From Dentipellis sp. KUC8613 (Eukaryota; Basidiomycota; Agaricomycetes; Russulales; Hericiaceae), in contig NSJX01000006.1 of the NCBI GenBank assembly GCA_002286715.1, forward strand, positions 248,001 to 312,000: a stretch of 64,000 bases of DNA. The letters are read 5' to 3'. Positions 46,042-57,386 of the stretch are shown here, in pieces. How positions within the stretch are numbered: position 1 is the stretch's first letter; each line of letters begins with the position of its first letter. Both the position numbers and the translations under genes were made by a program. The notes under the pieces are model-generated. The model was not told the origin of the DNA, searched no databases, and saw nothing but the letters and a program-made list of their open reading frames with translations.

Positions 46042-46127
46042 TGCCCCATGGCTGAGTTGGTTACAGCGTCCGACTGTTATCTCAAGCAAACATCGGAAGG
46101 TCGTGAGTTCGAGCCTCACTGGGGCAG
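46042..46127 (+). tRNA. tRNA-Asn (GTT) with 12-nt intron, copy 1
   Basis: Acceptor TGCCCCA/TGGGGCA, D stem GCTG/CAGC, anticodon stem TCCGA/TCGGA, loop CTGTTA-intron-A so anticodon GTT, T arm GTGAG/CTCAC, discriminator G. Intron TCTCAAGCAAAC lies at the canonical position. 86 nt in all, 74 after splicing. Confidence 0.94.
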
Positions 46128-46260
46128 AGTCCTCGATTTCGAATTCTGTTTTTTTTCCTATACACTCACAGCAATAGATACCTGCAGTTCCAGAACCCAT
46201 CGCTGCGTCTGCGCCGGAAGGGCTTTGTTCCGGATAGGCAACTGGAGGGAGTCAATCATG

Positions 46261-46346
46261 TGCCCCATGGCTGAGTTGGTTACAGCGTCCGACTGTTATT
46301 TCAAGCAAACATCGGAAGGTCGTGAGTTCGAGCCTCACTGGGGCAG
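46261..46346 (+). tRNA. tRNA-Asn (GTT) with 12-nt intron, copy 2
   Basis: Identical to copy 1 except for one intron base (TTTCAAGCAAAC). Same strand, 133 bp after copy 1. Confidence 0.94.
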
Positions 46347-46537
46347 GTATATGTGTCGAAATGCTTTTAGTAGATGCAAGTAAGGTGATTTACCTGGCCA
46401 CTGCAATGGCGGAATTGGCATGAGACAAAACCTTATGTCGACAAGGAGCGCTCGATTGTTAGGATAGGAGGATTGTTGGTTCCCGTCATTTTTACGTCGG
46501 CTAGGCAGGCAAGACATTGCCATTATAAAATAACCAT

Positions 46538-46623
46538 CTGCCCCAGTGAGGCTCGAACTCACGACCTTCCGATGTTTGCTTGAAATAACAGTCGGACGCT
46601 GTAACCAACTCAGCCATGGGGCA
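46538..46623 (-). tRNA. tRNA-Asn (GTT) with 12-nt intron, copy 3 (inverted)
   Basis: Reverse-oriented copy; its intron (TTTCAAGCAAAC) matches copy 2. With copy 2 it forms an 86-bp inverted repeat with a 191-bp loop. Confidence 0.94.
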
Positions 46624-46893
46624 TGTATTTGTAAATTGTCGCTATACGGTTTGAGAGCATCAAGCATCTATTGGCGCCGCGCTTACTTATATTGACACGA
46701 TTTATCGTCCATAGCAAAAAAGTGCCCTGATTAATGATGATACAGCTATATAACTCTATGATAGGACGAGCACGAGTAACAAAACAGTCTACTTACTACG
46801 CGTCCCGCCCCACATCGCCGTCCATCCACCTCCAAACAAAAGCCATCCGGTCCAGTCTCTCCACCACCTACCCACCGTGTGTCATCTACCGCC

Positions 46894-49761
46894 CTACAAC
46901 CCCAGCATCTCCCTCTTCACCCCCATCTCGTCTCTGAGCATCGCGATCCGGCTCTCTAACCGCGACGACAGGTCGATCTCGCTGCCCGCAAGCCCCATCG
47001 CACCATCGAGCAGCTTCCCCGCGCGCTTCAGCGCGTCCTTCCACCGCTCGCGCGCGTCCTCCGTCACCGCGCCCATCGTGCTCGCATCGCGCGCGGCTGT
47101 GCCGTCCGCGCGCTCCTCCGCGATCATCTCCGCCGCGCTCGCCTCCTCGGCCGCCTGCGTCTCCTTGAGCAGCAGCACGGCCTGCTCGAACAGCGCGACG
47201 CCGCCGATCCACGTGCTCACGGCGAGCTGCGGCTGCCGCCGGTGCGCGTCCTCGAGGAACGCGCGCGCCGCGGCGTGCTCGCCGGCCGTGCGGTGCACGG
47301 TGCCGAGCAGGAGCGAGCGCAGCGCGAGCTCGTCGGGCGTGTCGAGCGTGTTGGCGGGCGAGGCGTCCGGCGGCGTCGTGGGTGCGTACGGCGTGCTGAT
47401 TTCGATGGGCGGCGAGAGGGAGACCCATTCTTTGATGTGCGCTTCGGCGATGGACTTGCTGATGCGGGAGTGGGTGTTCCAGACTGTAGATGTCGGTAAG
47501 TAAGTCAAGCATAGTGCGGAGGTTGTGTGTACTTACAGACGGCGAGTTCTGTGCCGATGTATTAGCATGAGTGATATGCACATAAGAGATGGTAAGTGGC
47601 TAACCTTCCGCAGGACTTATCCTTACAGCTTGGATATAATCCTTCTCAGAGCCGGTCAGTCGCGTCTGTTTGCCCTTGTAGAACGCAACTGCAAAAGCCT
47701 GTCAATGATACCAACGGCCGAACCGACTTCTGAAACACGTACGCCGCTTCTTGATGAACACCTCCGTCGGTAGGTCCTTGCCGCCAATCTTCTTCTTGTC
47801 AATCAGCGACGGGATCTTGTCCATCATCTGCTGCGCCTCCTCGTAGTTCTTGAGCTGCCAATGGCAGCCCGCGGCAATGAAGTAATACGTGCCGTGACTC
47901 CTGTACTGACGTCAACTCAGTGACAAACGTACGGGAACGCGGCTCGCACCAGCTGTTCAGCTCTGTCATCTTGAGGAAGGTCTCCGCAGCCTCTGCGTAC
48001 CGCCTCTCCGCAAGTAGTGTCCACCCGAGCTCGAAATAGAGCTACAACTGCAGGTCAGGTCAGTTCTCGAAGGGGCCGATTTAGGCTTACCAATGCATCG
48101 GCCTGCACGAATACGCTCGGTCGGTCTGGCTTCAGGCCATCTTGCAATACTTTAATTGCACCCTCGGCGTCGTAGTTCATGCGCATGATCTTGGCCTAGA
48201 AGGCTAATGGTCAGTCGAAAAACTTCACTCCTGAGTTAGGGACACCGTACGCGGTTGAGGATCCACAAGGTGCCTGTCGGATAGCGTTTCTCCAGCCTGC
48301 ACACGGCACGAAGAACATGTTAGCTTCAAGTTTGGGCTTTCGCCATATCGGAGAGCGCTTACTTGTCAACGATGACCCTGTATTGCTTCAGAATATGTGC
48401 CTCATTCGCCTGGTACCCAGACAGGAGCAGCACAACGCCGTGATACGACATTAGCGCCAATCTACGCGGGCGCGTCAGCACAACGTAAAGTGAGCGCGAA
48501 GACGCCTTACCCTGCGAAGACGGCATGCACATCAGACCTCGTCGCAGAGACTGCGAGAGCTTGTAGGGCAAGTTTCCGGTCGTGCTGGAAGCCAAAGAAG
48601 CCCACGACGCTCCTATGTCACGTCAGACATCCCGCCAGAACGATGACCAAGTACTGAAGACTACGCACTTTACCTTGGCAGGCAGCAATGACAGCACAAG
48701 GTTGAACAGGCCGTACCCTGCTTGTGATGAGCGTCGCATCCCACACGCTCAGAAATGACATACCAAAAGCGGAGCCCGACATGATGAGATCCTCTATCGG
48801 TCCGTCCTCACCCGAATATGTCGATGCGGGCGAGGATGCGCCAGATACGGATCGTGAGGGCAGGCTGAGCGTGCTGCCCCATTTTCCGAAGAAACCAGAC
48901 TTGGAAGAGTTCGAATTCGACCCGGGTGTCACGGGCGTCGCGCCCGAGACAGACGGCACCTGCGACCGGAGGCTACTGACGGAAGGCTTCGGCGACGGCT
49001 GCCGCGACGCGGCGGGCGTCGCGAACTGGTCGATGCCGTTCGGGTAGACTGTCTTGTACAGTCTTGCGGCGTGAGGGGTTATCAGATGGCGGCGCAGGAG
49101 CGCGTGGACGCGAGGCTTACTTGTGGAATTTCCCGTGGGCGCTGAGCGGTCGTGCGCGCTTAAGTCACTAGGATAGGGACGGGGTGATGCGAAATGTCTC
49201 ACTTGTTCATGGCATACCTGTGCACCGTCAGGGATGATATCTAAGATAGTGAGGTGGCACACTTACAGGCATTGGAGATACCCCATGTACGACTCGCTAG
49301 AGCTTCGTGAGGCAGGCGACACACGTAACCCGACGAGGACGGCTTACCTGAGCGCGTTGGTGAGGCCTAGAAGAATGACAGTGTCGGCATGGACGAGCTC
49401 CCACTCTGTCCCGGGCGGGAAGCGGCCAACATGCTTTGAGGCCTTGTGAAGCTTGACTTGCTTTTTCGCGCCCGTCTCTGCTATAGCGAGGAGTCTGCTT
49501 GCTTCACCCATGAGCGAAGACTGATGTGTGCATCCTCCTCGGGTTAGCGGCTGAGGCATACAGGGAAGCGTACGGCGTACACACCTCCATGCCGAGCGCA
49601 GCTTCTAGGAAGGCGCACACGCCGAGTCCGAGCGCATGGAATGGGGTGTCCCGCGTCTGAAAGACCTCCTTTGCTTTGACGACTTCGTTGCTGAAAATGT
49701 AGTCAAAACCTGATGTTGCAGACTGGAGGTTTGCGACGGTGTCGTCCACGGGGGACGCCAT
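46894..49761 (-). CDS. IML2: IML2/TTC39-family TPR outer-membrane or inclusion-clearance protein
   Basis: Many-exon gene, start [20 protein letters not shown] at 49761, first exon 49761-49585, last exon ending at 46894. Spliced pieces read as the family: [151 protein letters not shown] and [20 protein letters not shown]. These are TPR-type helices. In yeast Iml2 helps clear protein inclusions with lipid droplets; animal TTC39 proteins are linked to lipid metabolism. A very small exon of about 21 nt (around 49110) is needed to keep frame. I did not pin every middle junction. It is divergent from mS38 over about 200 bp. Confidence 0.88.
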
Positions 49762-49965
49762 GGTGGATGGAAAGCAAGGATGAGGAAGGAAATGAAACGG
49801 AAGGAGACGCGCGCCTCGGCAGCTCCTTGGTCCTGCGTCGTCCGGGCCGCCCGAGCCGGCCGAGCAGCCGGTGCCAGCGCGCGACGCCGCCACCGCCCGA
49901 TTTGTTTTCCTCCTGCCTTCACCGCAGACGACGACGACGACGACAGCCGTCCGTCGTCTTCGACC

Positions 49966-50826
49966 ATGTCCATGTTACCCCGCTACCTCCGTCCTATACC
50001 TGCAACCCGCAGGTCATACTCCTTCTTCTCCTCCAAGTCCGGCGGTGGCCGCTACTTCAACTCGACAAAGCCCACCAAGGTCGTCCCGACCACCACATCC
50101 AAGGGTACCGCCCGCGTCGACACCGCCGCTCCCGATGGCACCACGTCAAAGGCTAGCGATGATGCCGCATCTGCATCTCCCGTAACACCCGAGCAGCCAT
50201 CGATGCCTGCTCCGCCCGTCGTCCCGCCAGTTCACTTCGTGTCCCCGTTCTTCGGCCACCCTCAACTCAGCGCGCAGGATCTCAAGCTGCACCAGTTCTT
50301 CTCGCTCCACCGCCCGCTCTCTCTCTACCAGTCGTCAGCCTCTCTCTTCGAGTCTCCGTCTTCCGCATATGATATCACTGGCGAGGCAAGACGCGAAGCG
50401 ATGCCCCAAGCTTCGGATGCTGAAATGCACGATTTCGACAACATCCCGGAGGCATCCCCTGAGGCAGATGCTGACGCTGCAAGGCAACTCTCGCGGGCCT
50501 TGGTGATGAATCGGATTGGGAGCACAATCAGCTTTGACGAGGCGCTCGCACGGCTGGGGCTGGATATCAACGAGGGCAGGGTTGGGGCTGAGGGCATCGT
50601 CGTCGATATGGATAGCACCAAGCGCAAACGACGAAAGAAGATGAAGAAGCATAAGTGTGTACACACCTTTTCCTATTCCAGCTAACGCTAAATTGCCTTG
50701 CTTCCTTTCATAGGTTGAAGAAGAGGCGAAAGGTTCGCACCTTTTCCTATCCGCGTATATAACCTCGTAACTCATGTGCTTCTCATTTAGCTCCAACGTG
50801 CACAGCGCGTGAAGATCGGCCGGTAA
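49966..50826 (+). CDS. COX24: Mitochondrial small-subunit ribosomal protein mS38 (COX24/QRI5/AURKAIP1-like)
   Basis: Three exons (49966-50654, 50714-50732, 50791-50826) give 247 aa. The N-terminus is Arg/Ser-rich and without acids for 40 residues (MSMLPRYLRPIPATRRSYSF), a good mitochondrial presequence. A low-complexity middle precedes the diagnostic C-terminus: DSTKRKRRKKMKKHKLKKRR followed by KLQRAQRVKIGR, the mS38 domain that contacts the mRNA channel side of the small subunit and affects COX1 expression in yeast. The second exon is only 19 nt and lies inside this basic domain, so mis-splicing would remove it. Shares a short promoter region with IML2. Confidence 0.9.
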
Positions 50827-51236
50827 TGGTGTGTCGTGCCTCGTAGTATTCTCCTGTGGACCATGCGTGACCGCAGAGGGACTCGTCGTCATAGACTGCG
50901 TAGACCAGACCGATCTATATCAGTATTGCCAAGTTAGTTTCTGCAGCCCTCCGCACCCACTCTTTGTTATATAGCATTCTACTCTTCCCTCGCTTCGCAC
51001 TACATGTTAGCTCCGCGATATCGGTATGCTGTGCTGTCCTGCAGTTTGAGGAACATACACATAATAGGCCGCGGTTGGCGAATAATATCTACCCCCATGC
51101 ATTTGAACAAAACGATGTGTTCGCGTCGTGTTCGCAAGGACTTCCATTTGTGGAGGTGTCCTGCCACTGAGCCTCGACTTGTACTTGCTTCCCACTGCAA
51201 CTTCCATCTGGCACATGGACCACTAGACGACTCCCA
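50827..51236. other. Intergenic DNA, mS38 3' flank and orphan-gene promoter
   Basis: About 410 bp between two plus-strand genes. No gene or RNA recognised. Confidence 0.5.
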
Positions 51237-52369
51237 ATGTTCTCTCAAAAGTTCTTGACGCGTCCTTTGAGATACCTGGCTCACTCATCACGAGTGCAAT
51301 TCGCGGAACATAGATACACGCCGAATGCGGCTCTGTGGTTCTCGTCGTCGCGTTGTCGAGGCAATACGTCCGTTCTTCCTCGTTCTCTCTCGCGTCATGG
51401 CCCTCACACTACTCACTCAAGTACACAGACCGCGCCCGAAGGATCGCCCGCGCTAGTCAAGCCCATTAGGAAACCATGGACACATCGCCCCTGGTTCACC
51501 ACTTTGGACCCGACACGCCTCTCGCCGTCCGACTTTTGTGACATCTCCGGCGTCCAGCTCGCACGGCCCCTGCCTACAATGCCATCCGGAAAGGAAATGG
51601 CCTTCGAGTACACCTCCTTCGGCGGGCCACGCACCTCCTTCCCCCCACACACGCATGGCTTCTTCTACTACATTCCCGCGCCCACCGACGACATCGGCGA
51701 GCTGCGCTTCCGCATCACACCCGACAACAACCCCGAGGGGTTCGCGCGCGGACACGACCTGCTGCTCCCGAGCGGCATCCCCTGGGTCGTCCGCTCCATC
51801 TTCTTCAGCACGCAACATGCGGAAGGCCTCTGTGAGGTCCTCTTGCGCGACGGGCTCGTCACCCCCGCCGCGGTCGCCGCAGCGCGCGCACGCAACATCA
51901 GGACCGCACGGCGCGCGATCAGCGCTCTCAACCAGCCGTTCCCCATCAACCTCATCAACCACAGCTGGGTCGTGACCGTCGTGTCTGGCCCGAAGGTGTC
52001 GAAGGCGATCGTCATGTGCATTCGGGGGCAGAGAACGGGTCCCTTTTTCTCGGGTACGTGCGCCTGCATTGCTCGCGTGAGGGAGCTGTGCATGCTGATT
52101 CGGAGCGCGGCGCGTTGTGTTTAGGGAGCGCACTGTGTTGCTTTGAGCGCTCCACGCTGCCCATTCATGCCGGACGCCGTGTTCTTGTCGTCCGTTTGTT
52201 AGAGCTTGTCACGCCTCTGGTGCAGGTAGCGCCGCTTCCTGCTGATTGTGCGATGGATACGCCGAGGGTGGGCGAATTGCTCACGACGCGCGGTAGGCCG
52301 GTTGCTGTAGACGTTGATAGAGGTTCGCGGTGCTCTCAGACTCTGCGGCTGCTGTGGAAAGACCCTTGA
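51237..52369 (+). CDS. Orphan fungal protein with possible mitochondrial presequence
   Basis: Two exons (51237-52053, 52125-52369; GTACGT donor, TTTAG acceptor) give 353 aa. I do not recognise the family. The first 55 residues are Arg/Ser-rich without acidic runs (MFSQKFLTRPLRYLAHSSRV), consistent with mitochondrial import. The core mixes strands and short helices: GFFYYIPAPTDDIGELRFRI, HDLLLPSGIPWVVRSIFF, CEVLLRDGLVTPAAVAAARA, RAISALNQPFPINLINHSW. After the intron comes a Cys-containing strand and a VLVVRLLELVTPLVQVAP segment. It looks like one compact domain of about 250 aa with no catalytic motif that I can name. Codon use resembles the neighbours. Confidence 0.7.
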
Positions 52370-52619
52370 CGATCATGAGAAGCATAGCAAGTATACTGAC
52401 ATGTGATCATTGGTGGAACGAGGGAGGTCCAATGTGTAATCACTACATGTCCCTCACTGTAGTAAATCATCTCACCGAGATGCCAATTAATTTCTCCAAA
52501 AAACATGAACGTCAGAAACTGTGTGATTGAGCTGCATTGTCGCGTTGAGTGGTCGAGAATGGCGAAAAGTATCTTAGGATTGTATCGGAGCACAGAGGTA
52601 CGGTGCATGTTTCCTCCAT

Positions 52620-52691
52620 GGCCGCCTGGCGAAATGGCATCGCGTCTGACTACGAATCAGGAGATTGCAGGTTCGACCCCTGCGGTGGTCA
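52620..52691 (+). tRNA. tRNA-Arg (ACG)
   Basis: Acceptor GGCCGCC/GGTGGTC (two G-T pairs), D stem GCGA/TCGC, anticodon stem TCTGA/TCAGG, loop CTACGAA so anticodon ACG, T arm GCAGG/CCTGC with TTCGACC, discriminator A. No intron. Confidence 0.92.
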
Positions 52692-53118
52692 TTTGAGTTG
52701 TCCTTCGTATGATTTTTCATCCGGAAAATGATCCAGCAAAGCAGGGGAAAGCGATTTTCAGGTGGGAGGAGGGAGGAGGACGATATGTTGGACGCTGCAA
52801 CGCATATGGCAAGAGTCTATCCTTTTTCGGTTGACGCGACTTCCTTTTGACGCGCCGACGTGCCGGCTTGACGACCTGTTGTAACTTGTATAGCAGAATT
52901 GCCCACCGTCTAAGGTCTACTAGGAGATGTGCACAATGGCTGGGAAGCTAGACTGTAGCAATTTCGTAGAGCAGAATCAACGTGCCAACATGTCATTGTC
53001 GCGCACTGTAAGTCTATGGTCTATAGTTATTTATCTACGTATAGTCGGGCGTTCTAAGAAGTGTCTTGTCGTATCTCATAGCGGGTGGGGCAACCGTGCA
53101 AGATAGTATTGACTAGGT
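52692..53118. other. 3' flank of the first MFS gene
   Basis: About 430 bp, no gene recognised. Confidence 0.5.
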
Positions 53119-55149
53119 TCAGAATTTTCCAACCCATCCCTTGATCACCAAATACCTGCTGTAACTCATAAACACAACTGCGACCATCACGACCGTGCCT
53201 GTTAACCCATGTCACGCCCGGAACATAGAAGCTCGTGCAATACTGATACGCACCAGCATAAATCCCCACAGGTATATAACTCCCAGTTGCGTCGTTTATC
53301 GCACCCGAAATTGGCAGACCAGCGAGAGCACCGAACGCCATTGTAGTGAAGTACATCCCTAGTCGCCGGCCCACGTCCGCTGTGTCGCCGAGCGAGATCA
53401 GAGGCGCGGCGGACTGGCCGACGTATGCACCAGAGACGAACCTGTAGCACATCAGGAAGGGGAGAAAAAAGTTGCGGAGCAAATATCGGACGCACCCGTA
53501 GACGACGGCAACGACTGTGATCCCCGAGGTGCCATGCACGAAGGGCCACACGAATGTAAGCACACCGGTCGCAGCCATCATGGGCAGCATAACATTCATA
53601 GGGCCTGCGAGCCACGTTACGACGGGAGTGTTTTCGGAGCTCCCTTGGATTCAGTCAGGTGAAGATCATGGCAGGCGTACCAATGCGGTCCGCGAGCACG
53701 CCCGTCACGATACGCCCGAGCCCGGAGGGCGCGTTCGAGATCGCGACGAGGTAGAACGCGTACGACTCGGGGACGCCCTGCGAGAGGGCGCTCGCGTCGA
53801 TGTATGTGAGCACGGTGTAGAGGCCGAGGAACCCGATGAAGCCTGCGAGGGTGTAAAAGGAGAATGCGGGGCTTCGGAAGACGCGGAAGTTGAACATTCC
53901 GCCGGTGACGTTGACAGGGGGAAGGCGACGTCTCAGAGTCTTTCGAGAAGGTATTAATATATATCTTCAGGACAGGACGAGGGGGCAGCTCACGAGGTTA
54001 CTGATGCCCATCGTGAACATAAGAATGAAACCGAATACGCGCATCGTCCATTTGAAACTGTGGGGTGTGATGAGCTTACGAAGATACCTGCAGAATTCAA
54101 AGCTACGCACCCGATACTAACTTGCAAATTGCGAAACATAATCGGAAAGACCGTGCCACCAATCGAGGAACCGCACGCGGATATCCCCAGCGCGAAACCC
54201 CTCCTTTTCTTGAACCAATGGGATAGAACGCCAAACGTAGGAGCGAATATCGTTCCAGATGCAAGCTAGAGAAAAATATGTAGCAGGTGGCTGTGTAGTG
54301 ATGAAGGAGTATGGATGCTCACTCCGACGGCAATGCCTTGGCAAAGCAGAAATTGCCAATAGGTGGTGCATTCGGCAGTCAGGAACGTTGCGACGACGAG
54401 AACAGTGCTGGCGGCAGCGAAAATGCTCTTGAAGTAGCCGATGTCGAATAGCCGACCGATGATGATGCAAGGGAGGTAGAGAGCAGCATACTAGTGGGAG
54501 GAGATAAATCAGGAATGCCTACCATGAATTAGCTGTAGATTTGTGCATACCTGGATCGATCCTATCCATGCTCTTGAGACGAAATGAGATCCATGAAGTA
54601 CCAAAGATGTTTGTCAGGACGCACATGGTGGAGGGAGAGGTTCCCGCTAGGAGACTGTTTTCATAATATGCTTGGAATGTCTATGCGGGAAAAATCAGTA
54701 TGCCCCTGAGGACGCATGAATGAAGTAAAGTACACCCCAAGTATTCACATAGCCAAACCTAGAAAGCATTGAGTGAGAAAACATCAACTTGTAGGCCATG
54801 TGAAAGCTCACGTCGAAGTATTCGCAGCCATCGTCTACCCCATGCCCACACCAGCGGCCACCTCGTTACACCCGCCACACGGCCTCAGAATAGAGAAGGG
54901 ACTTACTCCGACGACGATGAGCCACGCTCTCAGGCCACCGTCCGGAAAGTCATCGCTTTCAGAGGCAGTCTCCTCCACTACCACTGTGTCTGAGGACGGT
55001 GCAGTAGTCCCACCCAACCCATCTGCCTTTGCGCCCTGGCCCTCTTTCGAGAGCTCGACATCCCGCCCGTAGTCCTTCGAGCGATTCATGGCGGTGGCAC
55101 AATATTCGGAGGGCATTTTGTCGAGCTTCTCGGTATGTCCGTCTGTCAT
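53119..55149 (-). CDS. MFS monocarboxylate-type transporter, copy A
   Basis: Twelve exons (55149-54907, 54834-54812, 54758-54734, 54680-54625, 54572-54551, 54490-54323, 54265-54111, 54057-53994, 53939-53681, 53604-53496, 53441-53254, 53198-53119) give 463 aa. The fold is the 12-helix major facilitator of the fungal MCT-like (Mch) group. Seen: the acidic N-tail ending DFPDGGLRAWLIVVG (first helix, D-[P]-D-G-G-x-[RG]-A-W signature), NTWGTFQAYYENSLL, SPSTIAWIGSIQYAALYLPC, IGRLFDIGYFKSIF, HWFKKRRGFALGISACGSSIGG (loop between helices), GFLGLYTVLTYI, GRIVTGVLADRIG and LISLGDTADVGRRLGMYFT. The C-terminus ends YLVIKGWVGKF. Substrate unknown; relatives move monocarboxylates or riboflavin. Its paralogue lies 2.2 kb away. 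Confidence 0.9.
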
Positions 55150-57386
55150 GAAAAAGGCGAGGGAGTGATAGAGGCCGAGCGTCGTCAAATGAACGCAGAG
55201 GAACCGAGTGGTGGGGCATGCTCGCTTCCAGCCTCGCAACTTTTGAACGAAATACATCGTTGGTACGTTGTGTCATGTTATCGACAATGACTCGACCTGG
55301 GGGACCCCAGCGGGAGTTACGCGGGTTCCAGAACTCTGTATTTGCGCGCTGCACGGCACACGAGGCCTTCTTCCTGCGAAAGAATAAGCAGAAACAGCTC
55401 GATCTTATTACCATTGTGGCCCCCGGAAGAATATGTTCGGGTGCAGATAAGTCTTTGGTCACGTCATTCACAGCACAGCTGTTGTTTTCGGCGACAAGGC
55501 ATCGGTGGGGGACGTGCCTTTGTGTCAAGTCGAACGAGTGTTTCCGAACGTTCAGCTGGACGAAAAATCCCGTTGAAAAAAGGAGTTGCGGTGTAGCTAT
55601 AGACGACGATCTGGGCTGCCGTAGAAGCGCATGACACGACCAGAGGCTTTCCAGCATTTCCTCTGTGGACGTGAAGAGATTCAGGACATCGGAGTTCCGT
55701 CCGACGAAAGAAGAGGGCGTTATATGTTCCCCCGATAACCATTGATTGATTGGCGCATGGCGAAAAGGGACCCCATTTCAGCAGAAGCTGGGCCGAGTAC
55801 ACTGCCGTGCGCACTTCCTTCCGATTTATGGCGGCCTGGTCGGAACGTTGAGAATGCAATAATGGGGCACGCGCGTGTACGGTGACTGTAGGTCAGAATA
55901 TAGTTGTCATGAATTGTCGGGCAATAGAATGTTGAGCGGTGACCAGCTGGAGATGTTGGATCGGCGAAGTGGCCCAAAATGAAGGTAGTAGGTCTCACAC
56001 AAGGCGCCCACAAGCATCGAGGGCGACCGAGATTTTGCTGGACAAAGAAAAAGCCCGACAACTATGCCAGATTGAAGCAGTTCAGAAGCATACCTGCAGG
56101 TTGCTATCTCTTCGTTGTCTCCTGGATCCTAAAATGCGAGGGTCAAACGAGAAACACCATCCGAGCTGGTGTCACGGTCGCCGTAGTTGAGCGTAGCCTG
56201 GGATTTCACGACGTGTTGTTCGGCCTAGTGTGGCTGTGCAGCTAGATTCGTCGGTCCTCGCCGCCGACCCGTTGCCACGTTCATCAACCTAGCTAGCACG
56301 CACCACTCCCGCACGTAAGTATTTCTTGCTATCAAGTCCCTTATACCGACCTGTACATGTCTTTCCACGGGCGTCATAAACAGGAACTATCTCGTACTCT
56401 CCGTAAACACAGGTTTTGCCTTAGAATAGTTCCTGAGTTCAATGCTTGCCTAGCATTTTGTACGAAAGCCGAAGTGCTGGAGCACCAATAGACACCCGTG
56501 CACGTACGTACGTGGAACAATCGTCAAGAACCCGATATTGAATGTCAAGAGATAAGGACCGCCACACTCGGATTTTTCGTATGCAACCGCCCCACAGCCA
56601 AATTGCCTCACATCTAGAATCATTCACCCACCACGAATTCGAAGACCTCAACGCGCAATTGATACACCACACCTCATCTCCGCGGAATGCGTTTCCGCAC
56701 ACCGAGCAAAAGCTAGAGTCAAACTTTGATGCGCGGATCCTCTCGATCACGGCCAGTAAGGTGTCTGCAAGTTCGAGTGGAATGCGTACTTCTTTATTCT
56801 TAGTTGAGGATGGACTTACGACGGCGACGGATGCACGAATACAGCTGCCTTGCAATTGACGCATGTCAAGGAATGGAAAAGTGACGGAACCTACTTGGAC
56901 GAGGATAGACATGAACTGCAGTTGGAAGCCGCAGGCATGGCGGTTCATGATAATTGCTATCAGTTAGCATTCCGACGGGTGGAGAGCACGGCGTCGTGGC
57001 CGTTCTCAAAGTGGCATTTACGCTTTCCTTATGCGCCAGCGCTCTGCGTGCGGGTGTTAGTTGCAGCGGTCGTCACGTCTCGGGCCCGAGGGGCCTCAAA
57101 AGGGCTTATTACCGAAGGACGAGGAGCACGTCGACGCGACACGAGGCAAGCCATACCCAGCAGGGTAGGTGGTATATGCGAAATGAACGCAGTTCTCGAA
57201 CTGCGTTAGTCTATAGCCATGGTGGTCGTACGTGCGTAGCCCGAGTCGTGTGCTCTAAGAATGTCGTGTCGTGTCCGTGCGTGTCATGTAGCGATGGAAA
57301 TAGCAGGAGCAGTAGCAGTAGCAGATGTGGATGTGAATGCAAGAAAAACTCAGCGACGCACCAGGCACGGGCAGCTCAGGACTCGA
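55150..57386. other. Spacer between the two MFS copies
   Basis: About 2.2 kb. The right part holds the zinc-ribbon-like open frame listed separately; the left part includes the copy A promoter. No clear MFS remnant was seen. Confidence 0.45.
56439..56820 (-). CDS. Possible small zinc-ribbon-like gene fragment (uncertain)
   Basis: The minus strand reads ASKFDSSFCSVCGNAFRGDE then VWCINCALRSS: two CxxC pairs 13 residues apart, the spacing of a zinc ribbon. An upstream exon can be joined through a GTAAGT donor near 56817 and a TTGCAG acceptor near 56765, giving a short basic lead (ARQLYSCIRRRHTLLAVIER), but no ATG is obvious, and another frame of the same stretch shows its own CxxC pairs (CSSC, CVNC). 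The reading continues to a stop at 56439. It may be a real small gene, a decayed one or chance. Confidence 0.3.
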
